Assembly (NCBI GenBank): GCA_028095005.1
Contig: CM051460.1
Coordinates: 20,011,501-20,075,500 of the forward strand
DNA: 64,000 nt
Direction: 5' to 3'
DNA from: Rhynchospora pubera
Lineage: Eukaryota > Streptophyta > Magnoliopsida > Poales > Cyperaceae
This document shows, piece after piece, positions 17,607-27,727 of the stretch; positions within the stretch are counted from its first letter, which is position 1, and every line of letters starts with the position of its first letter. The translations under genes were made by a program, and so were the position numbers. The notes below the pieces were generated by a model that saw only the letters and a program-made list of their open reading frames with translations, ran no database searches and was not told the origin of the DNA.

Positions 17607-19341
17607 GGAAATGGGGTTGAAGTCTGTAGCAAGATTTTCAGGGACAAAAATACCCCTGGGGGTAGAGTGGACATTTCACATTTGGTTGCCACTGTGGCAT
17701 TTACTGTCCCACCAACATGTAACCACTTCCCTTGGGATGTTATAATTTTCTTTGTTCATTTTACTGCTGGCCTTGGCAGGAGGAAATTTGCCACTCGCCT
17801 TGAGTTCAACCCAGCTGCTATAGACTACTTCTTTTATTTAACCCAGTAATCACCCTTGAACCAACAGTGGGCATCTTGAAATTACTCATCAAGGTAGAAT
17901 GATGCAACTCATCATATTTCTGTTGTTATTGTTATTGCATGTATGGGACCTGTTTATTGAGGCACTCATCTCTATTTTCAATCGGTTCTTTTTTATTCCT
18001 AAGCCTGTGGAGGCGGTGAAAATATTGCAAAACTTCTAACCCTCAAGGCATCTCAGTATGTTTTGCACATTCCCTTTTTCTCTTCTTTTTACACCCTTGA
18101 TTCATTATGTATATGAGAGGTTGTGTACAGAAGCATATCCCGTCGTCAAGAGGATTTAGAGGCATACAATTTTTTATGCATGAACTTGGTATACACATCT
18201 CACAATTATGGCTGTGTCATGTTCATTTCACGATTAAAGGTTACCATCTAAACCTTTTTACTAGAACTGGCATTTGCTTCTTCTGATTGTTACTCATCCC
18301 TTTGCATTGCTTGTAAACACTATTGCTCCATGACAAGTGGGTCCCACATCTTTGCCCTCTGTCACCAAGAAAATTTAACGGATGGGGCTTGATCAAGGGA
18401 TATCATTTGCAACATTGGTTTACTCATGGGCTATTGAATTCCATGGTGCAGTGAGGAGGAAGTAATTGTCTGTGTTTGAGGGACCGACAGGTGGGGCCCA
18501 CATTTCCGTATTGACTCTTGGAGGGGTAGACGCGTGTGTGGGGTTCATTGATCAGGGAAGAAGGGTTCCAATTCAATTTTGTTTGCGTGTGGTGAAGCTA
18601 ACACAGGGAGAGGTAGATTAAAAGCATCCAATCAGCAGTTAACACTCGTTCTTGGCAGTTGAGGGTCTGGCAAGTATGGTCCAATTGTCAGGGACAAAAA
18701 CAAGGTGGAAAGTTCAACCGACTACATTGATGGTCACCAACTGCCGTCTCTTGTGTGGGGTCCATCTGTCAGGATGTATTTAGTTGAATTATCGGTTAAT
18801 TGAATCATGATCTAGCGAAATTGGGGAAAGCTTTGATGTCTTAAGCGTCCCTCTAATAAGCGAGGCTTTGGTTACTCTCTGACAAGTGAGGCTCAGTATT
18901 CAGGGACTGACAAGCGGGCCCAGGTGCATAGCTTGACTCTCGGATGTATAGTCTCGAACTCGGGGAATTGGTGAACTAAGTCGGAGAAGGCGGATTGGCG
19001 CCTCCTGTTGAACCCATGGTCACCCAATGAGTGTCAGAGGCCGAGGATGACAAGTGGGGCCAGGGTGTACACTCAATCGCATGTTACTCGCGCGAATTTT
19101 GAATTCTGGAGAAGGAGGGGGGGCACAATGGTGATCTTCTGTTGTCCAAGCTCTGTGTGCGAAGAGGAAGAGGAGGTTCTGACAGTGGGTCCCAATCAAA
19201 AAATGAAAAGGGAAATGGGCCGTAATTGGAATGGGCTGTCATGGGCCTTTTTCTATTTTCTGAATTTTTAAATAGGATATCTATTTCGATTGGGCCGACA
19301 TTTCCGATGGGCCTTGTATTAGTAAATTTCATATTATTAAC
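17607..19341 (-). other. Putative U3 of the gypsy 5' LTR with repeated GTGGGNCCC-type motifs
   Basis: No ORF is supported. Several copies of a TGACAAGTGGGxCCC-like motif occur: GTGGGTCCCAC at 18337-18347, GTGGGGCCCAC at 18491-18501, weaker forms near 18884, 18906 and 19050, and GTGGGTCCCA at 19185-19194. GTGGNCCC and GGNCCCAC are the known plant TCP-factor consensus sites, so these may be promoter/enhancer sites. That reading is inference. The right boundary is uncertain. Confidence 0.4.
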
Positions 19342-19634
19342 AAAATAAAATTTCGTTAATAAAAATAAAATTTTGTTAATACATGTCTCTGAAATATATT
19401 AGGCATCCATTTGCATCCTAATCATGGGACCATTTTTTATCATCTTGCACAAATTTCGCATGTCTTTTTTTTGTGTATCCTTGAACGGGTCTCTTGCGTT
19501 TCCTTACGTCAATCTGCTTATGTCTTGAATTACGGATTTGATCCCATATAGCAGTATGGCAACTTTTTAGGGTCAAACAACAACGCAGCGTTTAATTCGC
19601 TCTTAAATTGCAAAATCTCTGACAAGGTTGGAAC
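19342..19634. other. AT-rich junction between the gypsy element and the SIRE-like LTR
   Basis: A short AT-rich stretch with repeated AATAAAATTTxGTTAAT words near 19342-19380. No gene is seen. The left boundary of the copia LTR probably lies within or near this interval but could not be fixed. Confidence 0.4.
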
Positions 19635-20272
19635 AGCGTTACACAACGCTCAGTAGCGTTGTGCAACGTTAGTTCATTTGCTTTTAAACCTGTTAAATCC
19701 TTGTTTCCCCTTGTCAGAACGTTGTGCAACGCTAAGTAACGTTATACAACATTTCCACTCCTACGTTGTGTAACGCTACTCAGCGTTGTACAACGCAGTA
19801 TGAAACAGGCGTCTCTGCATTGCTCAGACATCGATCTGCATCGATGCTGCATGCATGCTGTCATGTTCCATGCATTGTAGCGTTGTGTAACGCTCTAAAC
19901 TTCGCTCAGACTTCGCTCAATCGCTCTGGACGCGTAGTGCAACGCTGAATAGCGTTGTGCAACGGCGCCGTTGTGTGACGGCAGTCAGCGTCATATGACG
20001 TTCTGACAATATTGTTTGAGTTTGTCAGTTCTGCCTTGTTTCTCTTCTTGACTTCGTTGTGCAACGCTACCTAGCGTTACACAACGCTCTGACAAGTTCC
20101 AACGGAACTGTCGAGCTTCTGGTTTGGATTTTTACTGAAGCGTTGTGCAACGCTATACAGCGTTACACAACGCTCTGACAACTCACAACGTTATTGTTTG
20201 TGACCGTTTGATTTTTCAACGGCTATTTAGGCGTTGTACAACGGCATATAGCGTTGTATAACGCCAGAGTCT
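19635..20272. repeat. Paired GCGTTG-CAACGC near-palindromes, about seven clusters
   Basis: Repeated units of the form GCGTTGTGCAACGC, 4-6 nt, AGCGTTACACAACGC. Pairs lie near 19635-19670, 19718-19752, 19763-19797, 19931-19966, 20055-20090, 20139-20175 and 20230-20272; a single copy is at about 19878, and variants near 19966-20000. Each palindrome can fold alone (arms GCGTTG/CAACGC), and the GTGTAA and TTACAC forms are reverse complements of one another, so neighbours can also pair. Most pairs are followed by CTGACAA. They sit upstream of the LTR TATA box, that is in U3. Confidence 0.8.
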
Positions 20273-20305
20273 GTTTTGACTGGTTTTTGGAACTGTTGGC
20301 GCCCT

Positions 20306-20316
20306 CTATATATATG
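20306..20316 (+). promoter_or_regulatory. TATA box of the SIRE-like LTR
   Basis: CTATATATATG preceded by GCGCC and followed by GGGCC. The plus orientation matches the TATTCACCCCCC block and the PBS-like remnant downstream. Confidence 0.5.
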
Positions 20317-20710
20317 GGGCCTTTTGGAACTGTTTAGACACTTTTGAAACCTTTGAAACTCCTCCCTTTTGAGCTCCAACCAGTTAGATCTTACTCCCAC
20401 TTGTGTTTGAGCATTATTTTAGCAAAATCATTGAGATTAGAGTGTGCAAAACCAATCCACTAGTGTTAATTGCTAGATTTGTTGAGTGATTTGGTTAGAG
20501 CCTCAATCCTTTGAGTGTTTGAGATTGTTTAATCGAGTTAGGCCAATCCACCTTGAGAGTGTTTGTAACAAGGTGATTTGGTTCGAATTTGTAGTCCCGT
20601 TCGTGTGGAATTGAACGGAGCGCGCCCATTTCGAGGTTGCGAAACTCCCGGAGACGTACGACTAAGGCTAGCACTTCCTAGCGGGTCGGAACTCCGTAAT
20701 ACATCGCGTG

Positions 20711-20891
20711 CAGTGGCGGATCTAGAAAAAATATCTAGGTGGGTCTGACAACCTCTGTTTAAGTCTTCAGCCCCACTTTTGAGTGCTCCAATGGCAGAAA
20801 AAATTAGCTGGGGCTAAAGGGGGGCTCCAAGGGCTCGACGGCGTGAGGTGGGGCTCTAGCCCCACCCGCCCCGGTGGTAGATCCGCCCCTG
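20711..20891. mobile_element. hAT-type MITE, 181 bp, with perfect 8-bp target duplication
   Basis: The left end CAGTGGCGGATCTA matches the reverse complement of the right end, CAGGGGCGGATCTA, at 13 of 14 positions. It is flanked by ATCGCGTG at 20703-20710 and again at 20892-20899, an exact 8-bp duplication as expected for hAT transposition. There is no coding capacity, so it is non-autonomous. It lies inside the SIRE-like LTR and is therefore younger than it. Confidence 0.92.
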
Positions 20892-21088
20892 ATCGCGTGT
20901 CACTTCTTCTCTTCTCTCTTTACCTTTCTTGAATTGTGAATTGCTTGTGCTTTGTTTGCTTTTGTTAGAACAACTTTGAATTGAACCAAATATTGACCAT
21001 ACCGGTTTAGAACTTTGTTTTTGTGCCTATTCACCCCCCTCTAGGCCTTTAAATTAGGGACAACAGTATCAGTATCTCATTTAGGCTC

Positions 21089-21828
21089 GGGTGGTGCTTG
21101 GGGCAACTGATTTTTTTCTTGGAGCAACATATTTATTTTTTAAATGTCTAAATTATCCTTAGTATCAATCAAGAATTCAAGATCTATTGCCTCTAAAATC
21201 TTTTTCAAATTAATTACGTTCCTTTTTCATTTTTCTTCCTTAAATATCACAATAGAAATTGCTGGTCAAATATAAATATAAACATTGTATTAATGGCAAT
21301 GTGCACAATAATTTTAGTTTGATTTGTACGATTTATTCCTTTGCTTGTATTTGAGTTCATATCATAAAATAATTTTTAATAGGCCAAAATTTGACTCTTC
21401 ATTTTTTAAAGAAGCTGCTCATTATTTTTTAGATAAAAGTTTTGGAAATTTGTGTATGCAAAAATTATTAGTCATTTGTCGGATATGTTTTGTTTTTATG
21501 CTTTGAGTATAAAAAAAATTAATAACTATAATACAATAATATGAATCAAATTTTTTTCTTTGCATATACTAATTATCATTGCAGTAATAAAATTAAAAAA
21601 AGTGCATTTCAAAAAGATGTAATGAAAGGCAAATGCAATTTTTTTAAAATAGTGACCTGCAAGATGTCATTAAAGAAAAAAAATGCAGCTAAGGAAATAA
21701 ATTAAAAGCACTATTAAGAAAATAAATTAGGTAATGGATCTTTATTAATACTAACTAAGGGCAATTTAGACATTTCAAAAATAAATATGTTGCTCCAAGA
21801 AAAATTTCGGTTGCCCAAAGCACCTCCC
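21089..21828. mobile_element. Mutator-like MITE with ~75-bp terminal inverted repeats, 740 bp
   Basis: The left end GGGTGGTGCTTGGGGCAAC and the right end (reverse complement GGGAGGTGCTTTGGGCAAC) continue as long inverted repeats of about 75 bp, including the shared block TCTTGGAGCAACATATTTAT. The flanking 9-bp duplication TTTAGGCTC is exact (21080-21088 and 21829-21837). A 9-bp duplication and long TIRs are typical of Mutator-like elements. The interior is AT-rich with no transposase. It inserted into the first bases of the Tourist-like MITE at 21833-21990. Confidence 0.88.
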
Positions 21829-21832
21829 TTTA

Positions 21833-21990
21833 GGCTCCGTTTGGATCGTATGGGAATATAAGGAATAACTTATTCCTAGACGTAAATTTATTATAAACAA
21901 TCCAAACTCTTCACAGAGTTACACACTTCCCAATACTTTCCGCCTAAAAATAGGTTATTCCTCTTATTCCTAAGCAATCCAAACAGAGCC
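21833..21990. mobile_element. Tourist-like MITE, copy 1
   Basis: Ends GGCTCCGTTTGGAT and ATCCAAACAGAGCC, flanked by TTA at 21830-21832 and 21991-21993. It contains the family core TTATAAACAATCCAAACTC and ACACACTTCCCAATA. The bases TTTAGGCTC at its left end were duplicated by insertion of the Mutator-like MITE. Confidence 0.8.
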
Positions 21991-21993
21991 TTA

Positions 21994-23155
21994 GCGGATA
22001 CAGCCTCATATTAAATAAGTATCAAAATTTTAAATAGCGTAATAGATCGTTTTTCTTTCTATGATAAATTGAGTCAAACCTTCCAATTTATTTTTAAATT
22101 AAATATCTAAAGGACAACAAGTTTTTGAATCTACGACCTTCAACTCAAGATGCATTGCGTTTTTAGCCTAACGTAAATATAATACGGAACATATAATTTA
22201 TATAAATGGATCTGATGTGGGTGTAAAATAAATTATTAATGACCATAATAGATGATAAGTAATAAAAAAAAAACTTGCATGCATCAACTAATGTTCATAA
22301 TAGATTGTATGATAAATGCTACGATTAAATCGGTTTGAACGAGCACTTTGTCAAAACCGGATCATATCTCATAGAAAGAACTTAAAATGACCAACCGAAT
22401 TGTCACATATAAGATTTATATTGAAATCTCCTTACCAACTAAATTTATTTATTTTTTTTATAAAATTCTCGATCTAACTAAATATTACACTCTAATAATG
22501 GCAATTTATAAAATCAGGAAAAAAAACTTTATAAATAAAAAATGTAAAATTTGGTCAGTACGAAAATTTTAGTATTAAAAATTACATTATAGTTCGGACG
22601 GTCATTTAAAATTTTCAATTTGAGATCTTATCCAATTTGACGGAATGATCTTTCAAATCAATTTTACCGTAGAATTTCTCAATAAATATATAAAATACGA
22701 GAGTATCGACAAATATGACGGAGAGAAAATTAAAACTTGAGATGGATAAATGAAATTATAATAACAAAATTGTAACTTTACTCGGTTCGGCCAATAAAAA
22801 TTTAAAAACCCTATAGTATACCATGAACTTTTATTTCGATCCGATTCGACAATCTAAACATCCACATTAGTTTTTATATTTAAAAACCAAGTCCATATTC
22901 ATATTTTAATAAATGTGTATACGCTCTATAATTATTTAGACCCTAATAATTTTGAAACATTTTCGAGGGAAAAACAGACGGTAGTTCTAAACTTCTAATT
23001 GCGATCGACGCTCATTTGAAAAAGCTCAATTTTTATAATAACAAAATTTCCAAGGTCTGCCGTCAGGGGAACTTAACTCAGCCCAAGAATAGTTCGTGCG
23101 GCCGAATGGTCTGCCGTTCATTAATTTATTAATATTTTGAATTCAGTTTACTAAA
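21994..23155. other. AT-rich intergenic DNA
   Basis: No gene is supported. A segment at about 22320-22570 contains a CTCCTTACCAACTAAATTTATT ... TGTAAAATTTGGTCAG fold-back core like that of the MITE-like elements at 30798, 54757, 56409 and 59091, so it may be a decayed copy. Confidence 0.5.
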
Positions 23156-23312
23156 GGGTGCGTTTGGATAGGTGTGGGAAGAAGGGAAGAAGGGAAGAAG
23201 TGGGAAGAAGTATTGGGAAGTGTGTAACTTTGTGAAGAGTTTGGATTGTTTATAATTTTTTTTCTTCTTTCTTCCTTCTTCCCCATTCTTCTTCTCTCAT
23301 CCAAACGCCCCC
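23156..23312. mobile_element. Tourist-like MITE, copy 2
   Basis: Ends GGGTGCGTTTGGAT and ATCCAAACGCCCCC, flanked by AAA on both sides. The core GTGTGTAACTTTGTGAAGAG and TTTGGATTGTTTATAA matches the other copies in reverse orientation. It is closely similar to the copy at 59710-59866. Confidence 0.8.
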
Positions 23313-23586
23313 AAAGAAAGGAATGCGGTCCAATCCCCAACAGAGAAAGAGGAATTTATTGGAGATTTATAATGTCTGTGATTCCTCATGTTCTCGGATT
23401 TACCACTGTACCTGTCAGTGCCGTAAGTTTGGAAATTATAGGTCCCAGCTACCTTCCAAATTGGAAGCTTGTGTTAGTACAGACAAATTTGTCTCAGTTG
23501 TCTTTTGCCGGACGGAAGCAAGGATCCTATGATGACACATTTTATGCAAAGATTAAGCCTAATTGAGTACTTAATTGACTCTGATG

Positions 23587-24058
23587 CCTCATGGGTCAGT
23601 CATGAGGAGGGGGGTGCTGGCTTAGCTGCTGTTGTTTTCACTAATAACCGACTTTTGGTCCAGTATGAGTTAAGGGTTACTGCTGCTTCATCCCCTTTCC
23701 ACTCGGAGGTCTTAGCTCTCAGTATGGCTGTGCAGATGATTTTATCCAACAATATTAATGATTGTTGTTTCTTAACCGACTGCAAGGAGCTCTCTGATGT
23801 TTTGAATGGTCTTTCTGGAGTTACTAGTGTAGAATGGAGGGCCTACGATGACACTCTGCAACTCTTGGATGTGATGACGGCCACACCTGGCTTCAATTGC
23901 GCACACATCAACAGGGATGATAACCACCTAGCGGACAGCTTTGCAAAATTTGCTAGATTTAGAAATGTGAATTGTACCGATTATACTTTTCCTACTTGTT
24001 GTATCCCTGACTTTTGTTAACGGCTTTGCCTACGGGCTTCAATAAAAAAAAAAAAAAA
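23587..24058 (+). mobile_element. 5'-truncated LINE (L1-type), RNase H end only
   Basis: The inserted segment ends in a poly(A) run (about 24042-24058). It is bounded by a 12-bp target duplication, TTGACTCTGATG at 23575-23586 and 24059-24070, as expected for target-primed reverse transcription. The insert codes for the C-terminal RVT_3-type RNase H domain of a plant LINE (DASW, SPFHSEVLALSMA, TDCKEL, NRDDNHLADSFAKFARF), ending in TAA at 24018-24020. Everything upstream of the RNase H (endonuclease, reverse transcriptase) is missing. The open frame that runs on upstream to 23505 crosses the junction into host DNA and is not a real gene start. Confidence 0.88.
23588..24020 (+). pseudogene. LINE RNase H domain (fragment)
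   Basis: About 145 residues of an RNase H fold: first strand with DASW, a GAGLAAVVF strand, the Glu helix (SEVLALSMAVQMI), the third acidic block (TDCKELSDVL) and the NxADSFAKFAR helix. The length fits a complete RVT_3 domain, but there is no start codon inside the inserted DNA, so it is a dead fragment of the retrotransposon ORF2. Confidence 0.85.
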
Positions 24059-24070
24059 TTGACTCTGATG

Positions 24071-24664
24071 GAATCTAATTACGAGATCAATCAAGTAGGA
24101 CTGAATTTTGGTTAATTGATTTTGTTATTTTTTAAAATTTGAGCACTGAACAATGATGGAATTTTATTTAATCATTGTATTATGTAATTAGAGTTCTATA
24201 TACATTCCATAATTTTGACGTTATATTTCCGAATCTAAGCTACTATGAGCATCGATTTTATTATGCATTGAGGTGGGAATATTCTATCAAAAATTTGACA
24301 GTTTATTCACGCGTCAACAATTTGAATTTTAAATTATTTTTACGTGATTGTATGAAAATTATAATACCAAAAACTAGACATGAATTTCTTTCTAAGCATA
24401 CACGTAATAAAGTAAATACCATCGGGGTTAATTTTTTCTGACCAAATTTTTGTCCTCTTCTGTGTTTCAAATATGAGTTTTCATTTCCATCATTACGTTT
24501 CGACAAGGAAATATTATAATCTAATCTCTCCATCCACAGTTACCATTCACGTCACTTTTATATGTTTTTACCCCTTAAATAATATGCTCCTGAAATATGA
24601 ACAATAAGAACTTATCTATTATCTTTTCTACTTTTGTTAAAATGTAATAATTTATTTTTATTTA
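24071..24664. other. AT-rich intergenic DNA, pre-insertion sequence right of the LINE
   Basis: No ORF resembles a known protein. The sequence resumes the host DNA interrupted by the LINE. Nothing else was recognised. Confidence 0.5.
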
Positions 24665-24809
24665 CTCCGTTTAGATCGCTTAGGAATAAAAGAAATAAGA
24701 GGAATAATATTAGAAAGTGTGTAACATTGTAAAGAGTTTAGATGGTTAAAAATAAATTTACGCTTATAGAAAAGATTATTTTCTTATTCCTAACACCATC
24801 CAAACGGAG
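24665..24809. mobile_element. Tourist-like MITE, copy 3 (diverged)
   Basis: Ends CTCCGTTTAGAT and ATCCAAACGGAG. The interior AAAGTGTGTAACATTGTAAA and AGAGTTTAGATGGTT matches the family core with changes. It is less conserved than the other copies. Confidence 0.65.
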
Positions 24810-25594
24810 CTGTTGGTACATGGTTCTTAAATAAGGTTGTTTAACAAAATGTAGCACAACACATATTGTAGAAAATGAAAGATCAGATGGTTGCAAATTA
24901 TGTATTTTTTTCTCTAAAATGTATGTACCGGAAGAAAGAATATTTAATTTATTTCCAAATGAAGAGAAGCAAGTGTTACTTACAACTTACATATAATAAT
25001 AAAAAAAAAACTCTGAGTTGCTCACTAGTCACTAACGGAGTTTTTGCGGTATAAAGAAATGAGATTAATTAAAGGTTGCACTGTTGCAGTAACCAATTAA
25101 AGTTCAGAGATGGTTATTAAAAGTATATTTTGGTTTAATTGTTCGAAGATGGTTATTAAAAGTATATTTTGGGGGCAGTATATTAGATAGCTCAACAGAA
25201 ATTTTCATCCAGATTAGTCTTTTTTAAAACATGGTTGGTTAGTAAAATGCTTCAAAACCAGTAAGACTTCATTATCTTGTGCAGATTGCCACATAAAATC
25301 TTTTCTGCCAGGTCACTTAGTGCCAGCGTGTGCCCCTTCATAAATTAACCACTCTCATTCCTCGAATAGAGGGAGTTGCTTAAAACTTTCGACTGCGTTT
25401 AACACTTTTACTCCTTAATGATCTTTTTTCTCTGTAACGACAACTATACATGCAATTATGCAGCAGTGTAGTATGGCCCCAGTACATTAGTACCCTTAGT
25501 GGGTCCAACTGACCAGTAAGTAATTTGTTACTTCGCACGAATATTTAGGATTCAATGGAAGGCATCATGCAGTTATTCCCGCCTTTTAACCTTT
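24810..25594. other. Intergenic DNA with a short direct repeat
   Basis: No gene is seen. AGATGGTTATTAAAAGTATA followed by TTTTGG occurs twice, near 25107 and 25146. Nothing else was recognised. Confidence 0.5.
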
Positions 25595-25762
25595 GGGGGC
25601 GTTTGGATGACGTTGGAATAGGTGGGAATTGCAAATTCCCGGAATTTCTTATGCCAAATTTATTATAAACAATCCAAACTCTTCACAAAGTTACACACTT
25701 CCCAATAAATTTATGCCTAGAATTGGCTATTCCCCCAATTCCCAACCCATCCAAACGGCCCC
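25595..25762. mobile_element. Tourist-like MITE, copy 4
   Basis: Ends GGGGGCGTTTGGATG and CATCCAAACGGCCCC. It carries the family core TTATTATAAACAATCCAAAC and CTTCACAAAGTTACACACTT. No clear target duplication was found. Confidence 0.75.
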
Positions 25763-26451
25763 AATTTATCCTTTTTCCAGTACAGCTTGGTTTAAACTTC
25801 AAAATCGACTCACGCTCCATATGGGCCCCACTATTTGCCACGTCATTTGCACCGAACGAAGTCACAAGAACCAACAAAGATGGTCGCGGTCCGTCATCTA
25901 GTTTTGAACACAAGCAATCTGCCAACTAATTTTATAACTTCACCCTCATATTTTGTTAATCCTTATGTTCAACCCCAATGTCCTTTTTCTAAAAAGTTCC
26001 ATTAAAAATATTTATAGTCCGGAGGTGTTTCGGTAAAATTACGCTGAAACTATAGTTTATACTTTTATTACCTTTATGAAAATTGCGTTATTTATATTTT
26101 TTTAGATGATTAAAATAAAAATTTTATAAAAAATATCTAATATTAACAATCATAGTAAATTAAAATAATTAGATATACGCTACGATGAAAATTGTCAATT
26201 TGAAAAATGTCATTCTTAAATTTCTAATTAGTTTTATGTCATTAAATTCTTCTAAAATTTTTAAAATAAGATATATGCCACTTTAAACCCTGTCATATTT
26301 TTTTAAAAAAATACCCAAACTACCCTTTGGATCTAAAATACATAATCGATTCCTCCACGGTGTAGATTATTAAACGATCAATAAAGTATAGAAGCCATCT
26401 TTTAAATTTCAATCAAAAAGGGAATTTTTTTCCCCCGTAAGGAATCAAAAA
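25763..26451. other. AT-rich intergenic DNA
   Basis: No gene, RNA gene or clear repeat is seen. Confidence 0.5.
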
Positions 26452-26594
26452 GGCACCGTTTGGATAAAGGAAGAAGGAAGAATGCCCAAATTTATTATAA
26501 ACAATTCAAATTTTTCACAAAGTTACACACTTCCCAATACTTCTTTCCACTTCTTCCCTTCTTCCATTCTTTCCACACCTATCCAAACGAAGCC
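26452..26594. mobile_element. Tourist-like MITE, copy 5
   Basis: Ends GGCACCGTTTGGAT and ATCCAAACGAAGCC, flanked by AAA on both sides. Core TTTATTATAAACAATTCAAA and CACAAAGTTACACACTTCCC. Confidence 0.78.
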
Positions 26595-26939
26595 AAAGAG
26601 AAGTTAGTATATACCAAGAAAATTACACCCAGCACCAGATCCAAGATAATGAAAGAGGAATACATGCTTAGTTGGCTATTTTGACTCTTTTTTTCCATAA
26701 TACTATAGTTTACGAAAAACTAATTTATTTCAATCGAACATCATGCTTTTAAAATACTTTTACCGTATGTCTATCATGATTTATACACATGATACCTTTT
26801 TTTATATAAAATCGCCGACCCAAATTATTTTTTGAAGATACACTAATTATCTATTAACAAATAATTGGTCATTTTGTGCCATTAACAAGAAATACAATGG
26901 ATTTTGAGAAAATTGAAGATTCTAATAACTCAATGTTAA

Positions 26940-27200
26940 TTCAGTAATTTATAGTGGCATAAAAATTGTTTTTTATCGTTATATAGTGGCACAAAATTAT
27001 TTTTTTCTTCTGAAATGACATATTTCTAATTTTAATATTTTATAGTGGCATATTTCTAATTTCAATATCTTATAGTGACATATTTAAAAGTCATATCAAT
27101 TGACCGATGACATAAATCTAATTTTTTCATTTAGTGTTGGCATAAAAATAATTTATTGTTTAGTAATGATATATCTCAAATTTTAAATATTTACAGTGAC
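26940..27200. repeat. Degenerate TATAGTGGCATA tandem repeats
   Basis: Five or more imperfect repeats of about 40 bp centred on ATAGTGGCATA/ACAGTGACATA followed by TTTCTAATTTTAATAT-like sequence. They lie in AT-rich intergenic DNA with no coding content. Confidence 0.55.
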
Positions 27201-27306
27201 ATAAACCTAAATCACCCCAGTAAATTGCTGAAAATGTTGCACACAAAAGAGATTGTCAGTTCTTTCAAATAATAATACTAGTCAGTTTCATATTTTTTCC
27301 GATATG

Positions 27307-27727
27307 TTTCACTTTGAAACATGTGATGCCATACATTAAAGTTCTCAGTCACGTTTATTAGATTTTTTTTATCGGTTAGAAACAATTTTCTTATTTTTTT
27401 TACCTTTCATTTTCAAGAAGATGCTACTAAGAAAATGAAATGAGAAATCATCAAAATCGTTGCAGTAATTTAAATGTATAATTTAAGAATATTTTATTTA
27501 TTTTACTTAATTCTTGTTGTATAAATAATGTTCACTTTAAAACATGTGATATGGACATATTGTACATCAAATTTTTCTACCAAGTTTATTAGAATTTTAA
27601 TTGGTTGGAATTTTTTTTATATATTTTTTTCCTTCTGTTTTTTCCTTGATGGTTGTGAGAAATAGAAAGAGGAACATCAAAATAATCATGATAATTTAAA
27701 TATACAATTTAGAATATGTAATTTTTT
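27307..27727. repeat. Diverged ~200-bp direct duplication
   Basis: Copy 1 at about 27307-27500 and copy 2 at about 27530-27727. Shared ordered blocks: TTCACTTTxAAACATGTGAT, GTTTATTAGA, TCGGTT/TTGGTT + AGAA/GGAA, GAxxCATCAAAAT, then TAATTTAAATxTAxAATTTA. The copies are substantially diverged. Confidence 0.6.

Larger units (their letters stand above)
1..19341 (-). mobile_element. Ty3/gypsy retrotransposon, Tat-type, 3' part outside window
   Basis: A very large LTR retrotransposon transcribed right to left. Seen: gag, zinc-knuckle-like motifs, aspartic protease, reverse transcriptase, RNase H, a second RNase H and integrase, in that order, all in one reading frame from 11800 to the left window edge. 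To the right of the gag start lies about 7.5 kb of moderately GC-rich non-coding DNA with stem-loops, degenerate tandem repeats and a minus-strand TATA box, which I read as 5' leader plus 5' LTR. The right end at about 19341 is a guess, based on the drop to AT-rich DNA and a '...TTAACA' terminus. The 3' LTR is outside the window, so LTR length, age and target duplication cannot be determined. The double RNase H is a known mark of the Tat lineage. Confidence 0.75.
19560..21065 (+). mobile_element. Degraded SIRE-like Ty1/copia LTR
   Basis: Features recalling SIRE/Maximus-type LTRs: a plus-strand TATA box at about 20306-20316 (CTATATATATGG); a long R/U5-like segment; the CCTATTCACCCCCCTCTAGG block near 21027; and a GGGACAACA terminus at 21057-21065 followed by GTATCAG, which resembles a decayed TGGTATCAGAGC primer-binding site. 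No copia coding sequence follows; a MITE cluster comes next. I read this as one LTR left by a truncated or deleted element, interrupted by a hAT MITE at 20711-20891. The left end is not resolved and no target duplication was found. Confidence 0.6.

Noticed and set aside
19140..19147. TGTTGTCC as the left end of the SIRE-like LTR (inverted match to GGACAACA at the right end)
   Set aside because: The sequence on both sides carries the same GTGGGNCCC-type motifs as the gypsy U3, and there is no matching 5-bp target duplication, so the match is probably chance.
19635..20272. CRISPR array or replication origin iterons
   Set aside because: Plant LTR context with a TATA box and SIRE-like 3' end; the units are paired near-palindromes, not direct repeats with spacers.
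23505..23586. ATG 23505 as the start of an RNase H gene
   Set aside because: It lies left of the LINE target duplication in host DNA; the apparent continuous frame is accidental.
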